From Candidatus Dormiibacterota bacterium (GTDB lineage Bacteria; Chloroflexota; Dormibacteria; Aeolococcales; Bog-877), in the NCBI GenBank assembly GCA_030038765.1, contig JASHRA010000088.1, positions 1-8,073 of the forward strand: a stretch of DNA of 8,073 bases, written 5' to 3'. The notes below the pieces were generated by a model. It was not told the DNA's origin. It made no database searches and was given only the letters and a program-made list of their open reading frames with translations. Of the stretch, positions 1 through 5,133 are shown one piece after another. Numbering within the stretch: position 1 is the first letter of the stretch; each line of letters opens with the position of its first letter. The translations under genes were made by a program, and so were the position numbers.

Positions 1-315
1 TGGCTCACCGTGCGCGTGCCCGCGGACCCCGGGCTCGAGATCTTCCTGGAGCAGCCGGGGCCGCCGGTGCAGGACGAGGCCTCGGCGGAGCAGCTCCGCG
101 AGCTGATCGCCAAGGGAGGAATGGGCTTTACCCTGGCCTTCAACACGGACGACTGCCGCGCCCTCTACCAGCAGCTGCGGGAGCGCGGGGTGAGCGACTT
201 CACCCAGGAACCAACCGAGCACGGCTACGGCGTCGACATGGGCCTCCGCGACCCCTTCGGCAACGCCATCCGGGTCCTCCAGCCGGCGGCCGGCCGGCAG
301 CGGAATCGCGACTAG
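1..315 (+). CDS. VOC family protein (glyoxalase/bleomycin-resistance/extradiol dioxygenase fold), 3' part
   Basis: The reading frame is open from base 1 and ends at TAG 313-315, so about 104 C-terminal residues are visible and the 5' end lies outside the window. The GTG at 10 is internal to a typical VOC strand (WLTVRVP...LEIFLEQP) and is unlikely to be the start. The second beta-alpha-beta-beta-beta module is recognisable: FTLAFNTDDCRALYQQLRERGV (strand plus helix), then FTQEPTEHGYGVDMGLRDPFGN and a final strand IRVLQP. The TQEPTEHxYGxDMGLRDPFGN pattern is typical of stand-alone VOC proteins of about 130-140 residues annotated as glyoxalase or extradiol dioxygenase. The usual metal-binding Glu after GN appears to be replaced by Arg (GNAIRV), so glyoxalase I activity cannot be assumed. 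The substrate is unknown. It converges with the hydrolase gene. Confidence 0.85.
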   Translation, partial: WLTVRVPADPGLEIFLEQPGPPVQDEASAEQLRELIAKGGMGFTLAFNTDDCRALYQQLRERGVSDFTQEPTEHGYGVDMGLRDPFGNAIRVLQPAAGRQRNRD

Positions 316-349
316 CTGGACCGACCTGGCCGACCCGCAGCGGTGGAGA

Positions 350-363
350 CCCCGCGGTCGGGG
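350..363. terminator. Weak candidate hairpin between convergent genes
   Basis: A 5-bp perfect GC stem (CCCCG/CGGGG) with tetraloop CGGT lies in the 97-bp gap between the VOC stop and the hydrolase stop. A second short stem, GCCGG (383-387) with CCGGC (398-402), follows. Neither has a T run, so this could be factor-independent termination of a GC-rich type or chance in GC-rich DNA. Confidence 0.25.
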
Positions 364-412
364 CGCCCGGACCCGCTCGGCCGCCGGCTCCGAGAATCCG
401 GCGCGCGGCCGC

Positions 413-1381
413 TCAGCCGGCCCTGCCGGCGCCCCTCTCCAGCCCGTCGATGAAGGCGAGCAGGCCCTGGAAGTAAGTCTCCTGGTCGTCGTACATCGAC
501 ATGTGGCTGCCGTTGCCGCAGAAGTGGTACTGCCCCTGGGGCAGGAGGCCCGCCATCATCTCCATGTGGGCCGGGTCCATGGTGTCGTGGCGGGCCCCGA
601 TGACCAGGGTCGGTACCGCGATCAGGTGGAGGTCGTCGGTGCGGCGCCAGTGCTCCAGGGTCCCCCGCGCGCCCAGCTCGCTCGGCCCCTGCATGGGGAC
701 GTAGACCGCGTTGTTCATGTGGGCGAAGCCGCGCACCACCGGCTCCGGCCACTGCTCTGGCGGCATCCGCAGGATGTGGTGCTGGTAGTGGTGCTGGTAG
801 AGCAGCTCGGTGTAGCGCGCTGAGTCGGTCTCCCCGTCGCGTTCCATGCGCTGGATCTCCGCCAGCGCGCCCTGGTCCATGGCCGGCATGAGCCGGGTGC
901 GCGCGTACTCGTTGTATGCGGGGATGCTCGACATCATGTTGGAGATGACCAGTCCCTTGATGTGCTGCTGGTAGCGCAGGGCGTACTCGATGGCGAGGAT
1001 CCCGCCCCAGGAGTGTCCCAGCAGGTAGAAGCTCTCCGGGCCCAGCTGCAGCGCCTGCCTGACCTGCTCCAGCTCGTCGACGAAGCGGTCGATCTGCCAC
1101 AGCTCCGGTTCCTCCGGCTGGTCGCTGTAGGCCGACCCCAGCTGGTCGTAGTAGTAGTACTCGACCCCCGCCGCTGGCAGGTAGCTGTCGCAGGCCTCCA
1201 GGTACTCGTGGGTGGCGCCGGGGCCGCCGTGGAGCAGGAGCAGCCTCACGCTCGGGTTGTTGCCCACCCGCTTGCACCAGACCCGGAAGCGTCCCTTGGG
1301 AGTGGTGATGGGGATCATCTGCGCCCCGCCGCCGAGCACGTCGCTCCGTCCCCTGGAATCGAGGTATGCGCGACCCACCAT
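413..1381 (-). CDS. Proline iminopeptidase-family alpha/beta hydrolase
   Basis: A 322-residue cytoplasmic serine hydrolase of the alpha/beta fold (peptidase S33, prolyl aminopeptidase-like). The family releases N-terminal proline or hydrolyses amino-acid amides and esters; the exact substrate is not readable. Visible landmarks are the oxyanion motif HGGPG (51-55), YYYYDQLGS (75-83), nucleophile elbow GHSWGG with Ser124, acid Asp266 in GARHDTMDP, and His293 in GNGSHMSMYDD. All catalytic parts are present and there is no signal peptide. The ATG at 1381 is chosen over Met22 (1318) because it has a strong AGGAG-rich leader and because the segment YLDxxGRxDVLxGGxxMIPI, which precedes Met22, is as I recall conserved in close homologues. 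Overall wording (ISNMMSS, MQGPSE, YDDQETYF) resembles proteins common in Bacteroidota. It lies 118 bp downstream of the methyltransferase on the same strand; a TAGTCT at 1449-1454 could be its own -10. Confidence 0.93.
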   Translation of the reverse strand: MVGRAYLDSRGRSDVLGGGAQMIPITTPKGRFRVWCKRVGNNPSVRLLLLHGGPGATHEYLEACDSYLPAAGVEYYYYDQLGSAYSDQPEEPELWQIDRFVDELEQVRQALQLGPESFYLLGHSWGGILAIEYALRYQQHIKGLVISNMMSSIPAYNEYARTRLMPAMDQGALAEIQRMERDGETDSARYTELLYQHHYQHHILRMPPEQWPEPVVRGFAHMNNAVYVPMQGPSELGARGTLEHWRRTDDLHLIAVPTLVIGARHDTMDPAHMEMMAGLLPQGQYHFCGNGSHMSMYDDQETYFQGLLAFIDGLERGAGRAG

Positions 1382-1384
1382 GTA

Positions 1385-1398
1385 CCTCCTCTCCTCTC
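1385..1398 (-). promoter_or_regulatory. Purine-rich tandem Shine-Dalgarno of the hydrolase
   Basis: Reading the minus strand, the leader is GAGAGGAGAGGAGGTAC followed by ATG. AGGAGG (1385-1390) lies only 3 nt from the start codon, while AGGAG (1391-1395) lies 9 nt away and is better placed. This decides the start at 1381. The internal Met at 1318 has no comparable site. Confidence 0.75.
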
Positions 1399-1499
1399 GG
1401 ACCCGGCCGCGGCCGTGAGTGCGCGCCGGGGAGATGGCTGCGGCAACCAGACTAGCGTGCCGGAAGTGGGCGCGGAGGCGGCGCCGGCCGGGGCCCAGG

Positions 1500-2069
1500 T
1501 CAGCGCTGCTTCGCCTTCCTGGCGATGAAGATCAGCTCCTCGTCCTGCTCGATGGTGACGGCGGCGAAGCCCACGGTCTTGAGGCGGGTGAAGAAGGTGC
1601 CCGGGTCGACCGGGTTGTAGACGTCACCGCGATGGAAGTCGTGCACCGCCGTCGCCGGCAGCGAGTCGGCTCCGACGAAGACGCCGCCGGGGCGGAGCAC
1701 GCGCAGGGCCTCGGCCAGGATGCGGTCCTGCTGGGCGACGGTGGGGACGTGGTGGAGCACGGTGAAGGCGCCGACGCTGTCGAAGGAGGCGTCGGGGAAG
1801 GGCATCGCCGTCGCGTCCCCCGCCTGGACGCTGACGCCGGCGCCAGCGTAGCGCTCCTCGAGGGCGGCCACCGCCGCCTCGTCGAGCTCGAGCAGGGTCA
1901 GGTCGGCGACCAGGTGGCGCAGGTGCTCCGTGGCCGCTCCCGGCCCCGGGCCCACCTCGAGCATGCGCCGGCCCAGGCGCACGCGCTGGCTGATGGGAGC
2001 GACGACGTCCTTCCCGATGTAGCGGATCCAGCGATCGCTGGAGCAGAGCCTGGCGTGGTTTCGGTTCAT
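1500..2069 (-). CDS. Class I SAM-dependent methyltransferase
   Basis: A 189-residue Methyltransf_11-type enzyme that would transfer a methyl group from S-adenosylmethionine to an unknown acceptor in the cytoplasm. Motif I is LEVGPGPG (37-44), the acidic end of strand 2 is ELD (61-63), the adenine-binding region is GDATAMPF (84-91), post-motif is VLHHVP (104-109), and motif III is ALRVLRPGGVFVGAD (121-135). The N-terminus MNRNHARLCSSDRW matches a small methyltransferase type common in actinobacteria, which supports ATG 2069 rather than the longer open frame that begins at 2171. That extension is Arg-rich and overlaps the promoter. There is no Shine-Dalgarno; a promoter lies so close that the mRNA should be leaderless. 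The gene is divergent from an AraC regulator and upstream of the hydrolase. At 189 residues it is short but complete for the core fold; the substrate is not predictable. Confidence 0.92.
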   Translation of the reverse strand: MNRNHARLCSSDRWIRYIGKDVVAPISQRVRLGRRMLEVGPGPGAATEHLRHLVADLTLLELDEAAVAALEERYAGAGVSVQAGDATAMPFPDASFDSVGAFTVLHHVPTVAQQDRILAEALRVLRPGGVFVGADSLPATAVHDFHRGDVYNPVDPGTFFTRLKTVGFAAVTIEQDEELIFIARKAKQR

Positions 2070-2076
2070 GGGCTTC

Positions 2077-2105
2077 AATCTAGGCTCGAGGGGGCGGCGG
2101 GCCAA
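2077..2105 (-). promoter_or_regulatory. Sigma-70-type promoter giving a leaderless methyltransferase mRNA
   Basis: On the minus strand, TTGGCC (2100-2105) is followed by exactly 17 nt and then TAGATT (2077-2082). Each hexamer matches 4 of 6 consensus positions. Only 7 nt separate the -10 from the ATG at 2069, so transcription should begin at or next to the A of the start codon, in keeping with the missing Shine-Dalgarno. Confidence 0.6.
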
Positions 2106-2140
2106 GACCGCCAGGCGCCAGCCTCTGTCGCCAAACCGCC
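2101..2140. repeat. Direct repeat GCCAA(g)ACCGCC, possible AraC operator
   Basis: GCCAAGACCGCC (2101-2112) recurs as GCCAAACCGCC (2130-2140) with one base deleted, 29 nt start to start. The first copy overlaps the methyltransferase -35. AraC-family proteins often bind direct repeats, so this is a candidate site for the regulator encoded next to it. Chance repetition in GC-rich DNA is possible. Confidence 0.35.
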
Positions 2141-2192
2141 GTCGGCACCGCGGACGCCGGCCCGTCCCCACTCCGACCTAAGCTGCCTGCCG

Positions 2193-2966
2193 ATGGAGTG
2201 CGAGGAGCGCACGGCTCCGCTCACGGTGGCCATCTTCCCGATGCGGGCGGGGGAGGCCTACGACGCTCACGTCCACCGTGACCATCAGCTCGCCTGGGCC
2301 TCGATCGGGGTGCTCAGCGTGGAGACCGACGCCAGTTCCTGGGTGCTGCCCCCGACGCGCGCCCTCTGGATCCCGGCCGGTGTCAGCCACGCCACGCGCG
2401 CCTCCGGCAACGCGACCATGCGGAGCGTCTACGTGAGCCCGGGCGGCTGCCCGCTGGACTGGCCGCGGCCGACGGCGGTGGGGGCGACGTCCCTGCTCGC
2501 CGAGCTGATCGGTCACCTCCAGGAGGACGGACCCCACGACCAGCGGCGGCAGCGCGCCGAGGCCTTCTTCTTCGACCTGCTGCAGCCGCTCGCCTCCTCG
2601 ACCATCGAGGTGAGGGTGCCCCTCCACCCGCGGGCGGCCGCCGTGGCCCGGGCCCTGCTGCTGGACCCGGCCGACCGGCGCGACCTGAGCCAGTGGGCGC
2701 GCCAAGTCGGCAGCAGCGAGCGCACCCTGGCCCGAGCCTTCGCCGGCATGGGAGTCCCCTTCGGGCGCTGGCGGATCCGCAACCGGCTCCGCTCGGCGCT
2801 GCCAGCCCTGGCCGCGGGCGAACCGGTGGCGAGGGTCGCCGAGAGCGTGGGCTACGAGACGGCGAGCGCCTTCGTCGCCGCCTTCCGGGCCGAGACGGGC
2901 CTCACGCCGAGGGCCTACTTCGGTGCCCATCCGGGAGCGGCGAGCCTCCCCGACGCGGCCAGCTGA
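2193..2966 (+). CDS. AraC-family transcriptional regulator with cupin sensor domain
   Basis: A 257-residue one-component regulator. The N-terminal cupin-like sensor (about 8-90) shows AHVHRDHQLAW (25-35), followed by a strand-rich stretch with ALWIPAGVSHATR (57-69), the usual AraC cupin pattern of the NimR-like group. The C-terminal DNA-binding domain has two helix-turn-helix units: LSQWARQVGSSERTLARAF (165-183) and VARVAESVGYETASAFVAAF (212-231), ending in the signature GLTPRAYF (236-243). The ATG at 2193 is the first plausible start: the open frame continues far upstream but runs antisense through the methyltransferase. There is no Shine-Dalgarno; TAAGCT at 2179-2184 sits 8 nt before the ATG and could be the -10 of a leaderless transcript, though no -35 is clear. 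Divergence from the methyltransferase suggests that gene is its target (inference). The ligand is unknown. Confidence 0.93.
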   Translation: MECEERTAPLTVAIFPMRAGEAYDAHVHRDHQLAWASIGVLSVETDASSWVLPPTRALWIPAGVSHATRASGNATMRSVYVSPGGCPLDWPRPTAVGATSLLAELIGHLQEDGPHDQRRQRAEAFFFDLLQPLASSTIEVRVPLHPRAAAVARALLLDPADRRDLSQWARQVGSSERTLARAFAGMGVPFGRWRIRNRLRSALPALAAGEPVARVAESVGYETASAFVAAFRAETGLTPRAYFGAHPGAASLPDAAS

Positions 2967-2978
2967 CTGGCACCGGAG

Positions 2979-2999
2979 CGGGACGGGACGCCCGCCCCG
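2979..2999 (-). terminator. Strong GC hairpin between convergent AraC and tetR genes
   Basis: Arms CGGGACGGG (2979-2987) and CCCGCCCCG (2991-2999) enclose a 3-nt loop. In the minus-strand RNA, downstream of tetR, all nine pairs form with a single G-U. In the plus-strand RNA the same position is an A-C mismatch. It fills the 42-bp gap between the two stop codons but lacks a U tract. Confidence 0.5.
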
Positions 3000-3008
3000 G
3001 GCCCGAGT

Positions 3009-3623
3009 TCAGCCGCCGGCGGCGTGGCGCAGGAGGGGAAGGGCGATGTCGTCGACCAGCCGGGTCAGCTCGGCGTCGCTGGGTCGGTGGTGGCGGACCA
3101 GGAGTTCGTGGCGGAGCACGGCCTGGGGGACGACCAGGACGTGGGCGGCGATGGGGCGTGGTCCGATCTCGCCCCGGGCGGCGGCGCGGGCGACGATTTC
3201 CCGGGTGATGCCGAGCGAGGCGTCGAGGGTGTCCGGGGGCAGATGGTCCAGCTCGGTCGCCAACCCGCTCATGACGTCCGGGCCGATCCGCTCGGAGCGG
3301 TCCCGCCACAGGCGAAGGCCGGCCAGCAGGTCATCGCGGAGCGCCCCCGTGTCCGGGAAGTCGTCCGGGCGCAGCGAGGGCGCGTGGGCCCGGAGGGTGG
3401 CGAGCACGAGCTGGGCGCGGTGGGGCCAGCGCCGGTAGATGACAGGTCGGCTGGTCCCGGCCCGACGGGCCACGGCGTCGATGGTGAAGGCGGCGTAGCC
3501 GACCGCTAGCAGCTCCTCCCAGGCGGCCTCCAGCAGGGCCTCCTCCAGGACCGCGCCGTGGCGGCGCCGCCGGGGCGGCGAGGGCCTCCGCCGGGGCGAC
3601 GGCCGCTCCGAGGATAGATTCAT
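3009..3623 (-). CDS. TetR/AcrR-family transcriptional repressor
   Basis: A 204-residue repressor. After a basic Arg/Pro-rich N-terminal arm (1-22), the TetR_N helix-turn-helix follows: LEEALLEAAWEELLAVGYAAF (26-46), then IDAVARRAGTSRPVIYRRWPHRAQLV (48-73), with the recognition helix around TSRPVIYRRW. The C-terminal half begins DTGALRDDLLAGL and ends LVDDIALPLL, the pattern of the tetracycline-repressor-like C-terminal domain that dimerises and binds the ligand. The ATG at 3623 is supported by AAGGA at 3629-3633, 5 nt away. A longer frame reaching 3851 would overlap the exporter and has non-coding-like composition, so it is rejected. Head-to-head placement with an MFS exporter through an AT-rich spacer is the standard layout for a TetR repressor that controls itself and a pump; the inducer is unknown. 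Confidence 0.95.
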   Translation of the reverse strand: MNLSSERPSPRRRPSPPRRRRHGAVLEEALLEAAWEELLAVGYAAFTIDAVARRAGTSRPVIYRRWPHRAQLVLATLRAHAPSLRPDDFPDTGALRDDLLAGLRLWRDRSERIGPDVMSGLATELDHLPPDTLDASLGITREIVARAAARGEIGPRPIAAHVLVVPQAVLRHELLVRHHRPSDAELTRLVDDIALPLLRHAAGG

Positions 3624-3678
3624 GCTGATCCTTAGTCTATACTCAACTTTAGATGCATACCGTTTCTTGTGGCACACT
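3615..3678. promoter_or_regulatory. AT-rich divergent promoter/operator island between tetR and the MFS exporter
   Basis: This roughly 60-bp stretch is strikingly AT-rich compared with everything around it. It holds a plus-strand TATACT (3638-3643), a 5/6 match to a -10 that would start the exporter mRNA near 3650; no good -35 is seen at 16-18 nt. It also contains ATGCAT (3653-3658) and CACACTGTG (3673-3681), short dyads that could be parts of a TetR operator. The tetR promoter should lie here too but I could not assign it. Confidence 0.6.
3629..3633 (-). promoter_or_regulatory. Shine-Dalgarno of tetR
   Basis: Minus-strand AAGGA lies 5 nt upstream of ATG 3623. This fixes the tetR start, making the transcribed tetR leader lie inside the AT-rich spacer. 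Confidence 0.6.
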
Positions 3679-5082
3679 GTGAGATCCCAGCGGCCGCTCC
3701 CACCGCTGGGCTGGCCCCTGATCCGCCTGGCGCTGGTGTTGGTGCTGGGAGCGCTGGCGCCCCTGCTTGACACGACCATCGCCAGCGTCGCCCTCCACAC
3801 CCTGGCCGGCCAGTTCCGGGTCAGCGTCTCGTCGGTGCAGTGGGTGACCACCGCCTACCTCCTGGCGCTGGGGGTGGCAGTGCCCCTCAGCGGCTGGGCG
3901 ACCGAGCGCTTCGGCGACAAGCCGCTCTGGATCGGCTCGCTCATCCTCTTCACCGCCGCCTCGGCGCTCTCGGGCCTGGCCTGGAGCTTCGCCAGCCTGG
4001 TCGCCTTCCGCGCCCTGGAGGGCGTCGCCGCCGGCCTGGTCCAGCCCCTGGCCCAGACCATGCTGGTCCGGGCCGCAGGGCGGGAGAGGCTGGGTCGGGT
4101 GATCACCATCGTGACCATCGTCACCCTGCTCCCGCCCATCTTCGGCCCGGTGGTGGCGGGCCTGATCCTGGCCAACGCCAGCTGGCGCTGGATCTTCTAC
4201 GTCAACGTTCCGATCTGCCTCGCCGCCGCCGTGCTGGCCTGGTACTTCGTGCCCCGGCCCCCCGGCCGTGCGGCCGATCTGGCCCCCAAGCGGCTCGACG
4301 TGACCGGTCTGCTGCTTCTCAGCCCGTCCCTGGTGGGGATCATCTACGGGCTCTCCCGAGCGGCGACGGGGGAGGGCTTCGCCAGCGTCGACGCCATCGT
4401 CCCGCTTGCCCTCGGCGCCGCTCTGGGCGCCGCCTACGTGGCCCACAGCCTCCGACGCCCGGGCCGGGCGCTGGTGGATCTGCGCCTGCTCGCGGCCCGC
4501 TCCTTCGCCAGCGCCGGCGGGGTCTTCTTCTTCTCCGGGCTCTCCCTCTACGCTGCCATGTTCCTGCTGCCCCTCTACTACCAGGAGGCGCGCGGCGAGA
4601 GCGCCCTCACCGCCGGGCTGCTGCTCGCGCCCCAGGGGTTGGGGGCGCTGCTGAGCCGCCCCGTCGGGGCCTTCGTCGACCGGATCGGCGCCCGCTGGAT
4701 CGTGCTCGTGGGCACCTGCCTCTGCGCCCTCGGGACCCTGCCCTACGTGTTCGCCGGCCCCCACACCAGCCAGCTGCTGCTGGGCAGCGCCCTGGTCGTC
4801 CGCGGCGCCGGCCTCAGCGGCGCCACCATCGCGGTCGTGACCGGCGCCTTCCGCGACGTGCCCCGGCCCAGCGTCCCCGACGCCAGCACCATCACCCGGG
4901 TCCTGCAGCAGGTCGGGGGCTCGCTGGGGACGGCGGTGCTGGCGGTCGTGCTCGCCGCCGGGGGTGCCCACACCGCGTCGGCGTTCCACACCGCCTTCGC
5001 CTGGGCCGTCGGGCTCAGCGCGCTGGCCCTGGTCCCGGGCCTCCTCATGCCCGGCGCTGGACCGGCGCCCGAACCGGGGTGA
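3679..5082 (+). CDS. DHA2-type MFS multidrug exporter (EmrB/QacA-like)
   Basis: A proton-coupled efflux pump of the inner membrane with about 14 hydrophobic segments; 467 residues from GTG 3679. Helix 1 carries the DHA2 signature LLDTTIASVAL (Asp31). Motif A is GWATERFGDK (72-81), with its second-half copy GAFVDRIGAR (330-339). Motif C, typical of antiporters, is FGPVVAG (155-161), followed by ASWRWIFYVNVPI. The end, FHTAFAWAVGLSALALVPGLLMP, is usual for the last helix. The start is uncertain. ATG 3622 has GAGGA at 3610-3614 with good 7-nt spacing, but it shares the CATG with the tetR start, and the 19 extra codons have AT-rich third positions unlike the rest, so they look like promoter DNA. 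GTG 3679 has no clear Shine-Dalgarno. Divergent TetR suggests repression relieved by a pump substrate, which is not identifiable. Confidence 0.93.
   Translation: MRSQRPLPPLGWPLIRLALVLVLGALAPLLDTTIASVALHTLAGQFRVSVSSVQWVTTAYLLALGVAVPLSGWATERFGDKPLWIGSLILFTAASALSGLAWSFASLVAFRALEGVAAGLVQPLAQTMLVRAAGRERLGRVITIVTIVTLLPPIFGPVVAGLILANASWRWIFYVNVPICLAAAVLAWYFVPRPPGRAADLAPKRLDVTGLLLLSPSLVGIIYGLSRAATGEGFASVDAIVPLALGAALGAAYVAHSLRRPGRALVDLRLLAARSFASAGGVFFFSGLSLYAAMFLLPLYYQEARGESALTAGLLLAPQGLGALLSRPVGAFVDRIGARWIVLVGTCLCALGTLPYVFAGPHTSQLLLGSALVVRGAGLSGATIAVVTGAFRDVPRPSVPDASTITRVLQQVGGSLGTAVLAVVLAAGGAHTASAFHTAFAWAVGLSALALVPGLLMPGAGPAPEPG
3686..3710. repeat. Perfect 8-bp inverted repeat at the 5' end of the exporter gene
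   Basis: CCCAGCGG (3686-3693) and CCGCTGGG (3703-3710) are exact inverse complements around a 9-nt loop. The first arm also overlaps a 10-bp palindrome, AGCGGCCGCT (3689-3698). It could be an operator for the TetR protein or an mRNA stem near the start codon; chance in GC-rich coding DNA cannot be excluded. Confidence 0.4.
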
Positions 5083-5100
5083 CCGGGCGCGGCGGACCGG

Positions 5101-5119
5101 GGCCAGTCGCCTCCTGGCC
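5101..5119. terminator. Candidate bidirectional hairpin between the exporter and the propeller gene
   Basis: GGCCAG (5101-5106) and CTGGCC (5114-5119) form a 6-bp stem with a 7-nt loop in the 51-bp gap between two convergent stop codons. There is no T run. A 13-nt-spaced direct repeat CTCTAGG (5119-5125, 5132-5138) follows and includes the propeller stop codon. Confidence 0.4.
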
Positions 5120-5133
5120 TCTAGGTTCCGGCT

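Noticed and set aside
312..1277. 321-residue open frame on the same strand as the hydrolase
   Set aside because: Out-of-frame shadow with Arg/Pro/Ala-rich composition; the overlapping frame has all the catalytic motifs.
2070..2171. N-terminal extension of the methyltransferase to 223 residues
   Set aside because: The extension is Arg-rich and covers a well-spaced promoter; MNRNHARLCSSDRW at 2069 is a natural start for the family.
1419..2192. Long in-frame extension upstream of the AraC gene (515 residues in total)
   Set aside because: It runs antisense through the whole methyltransferase and has a low-complexity Arg/Gly/Val/Asp composition typical of GC-rich shadow frames; the AraC domain begins normally after ATG 2193.
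3624..3851. N-terminal extension of the TetR protein to 280 residues
   Set aside because: It crosses the AT-rich promoter island and the exporter coding region; TetR proteins normally begin shortly before the helix-turn-helix, and ATG 3623 has a Shine-Dalgarno.
3649..4989. 446-residue minus-strand open frame opposite the MFS exporter
   Set aside because: Gly/Glu/Gln/Arg-rich composition with no domain; it is the complement of a real membrane protein with GC-rich third positions.
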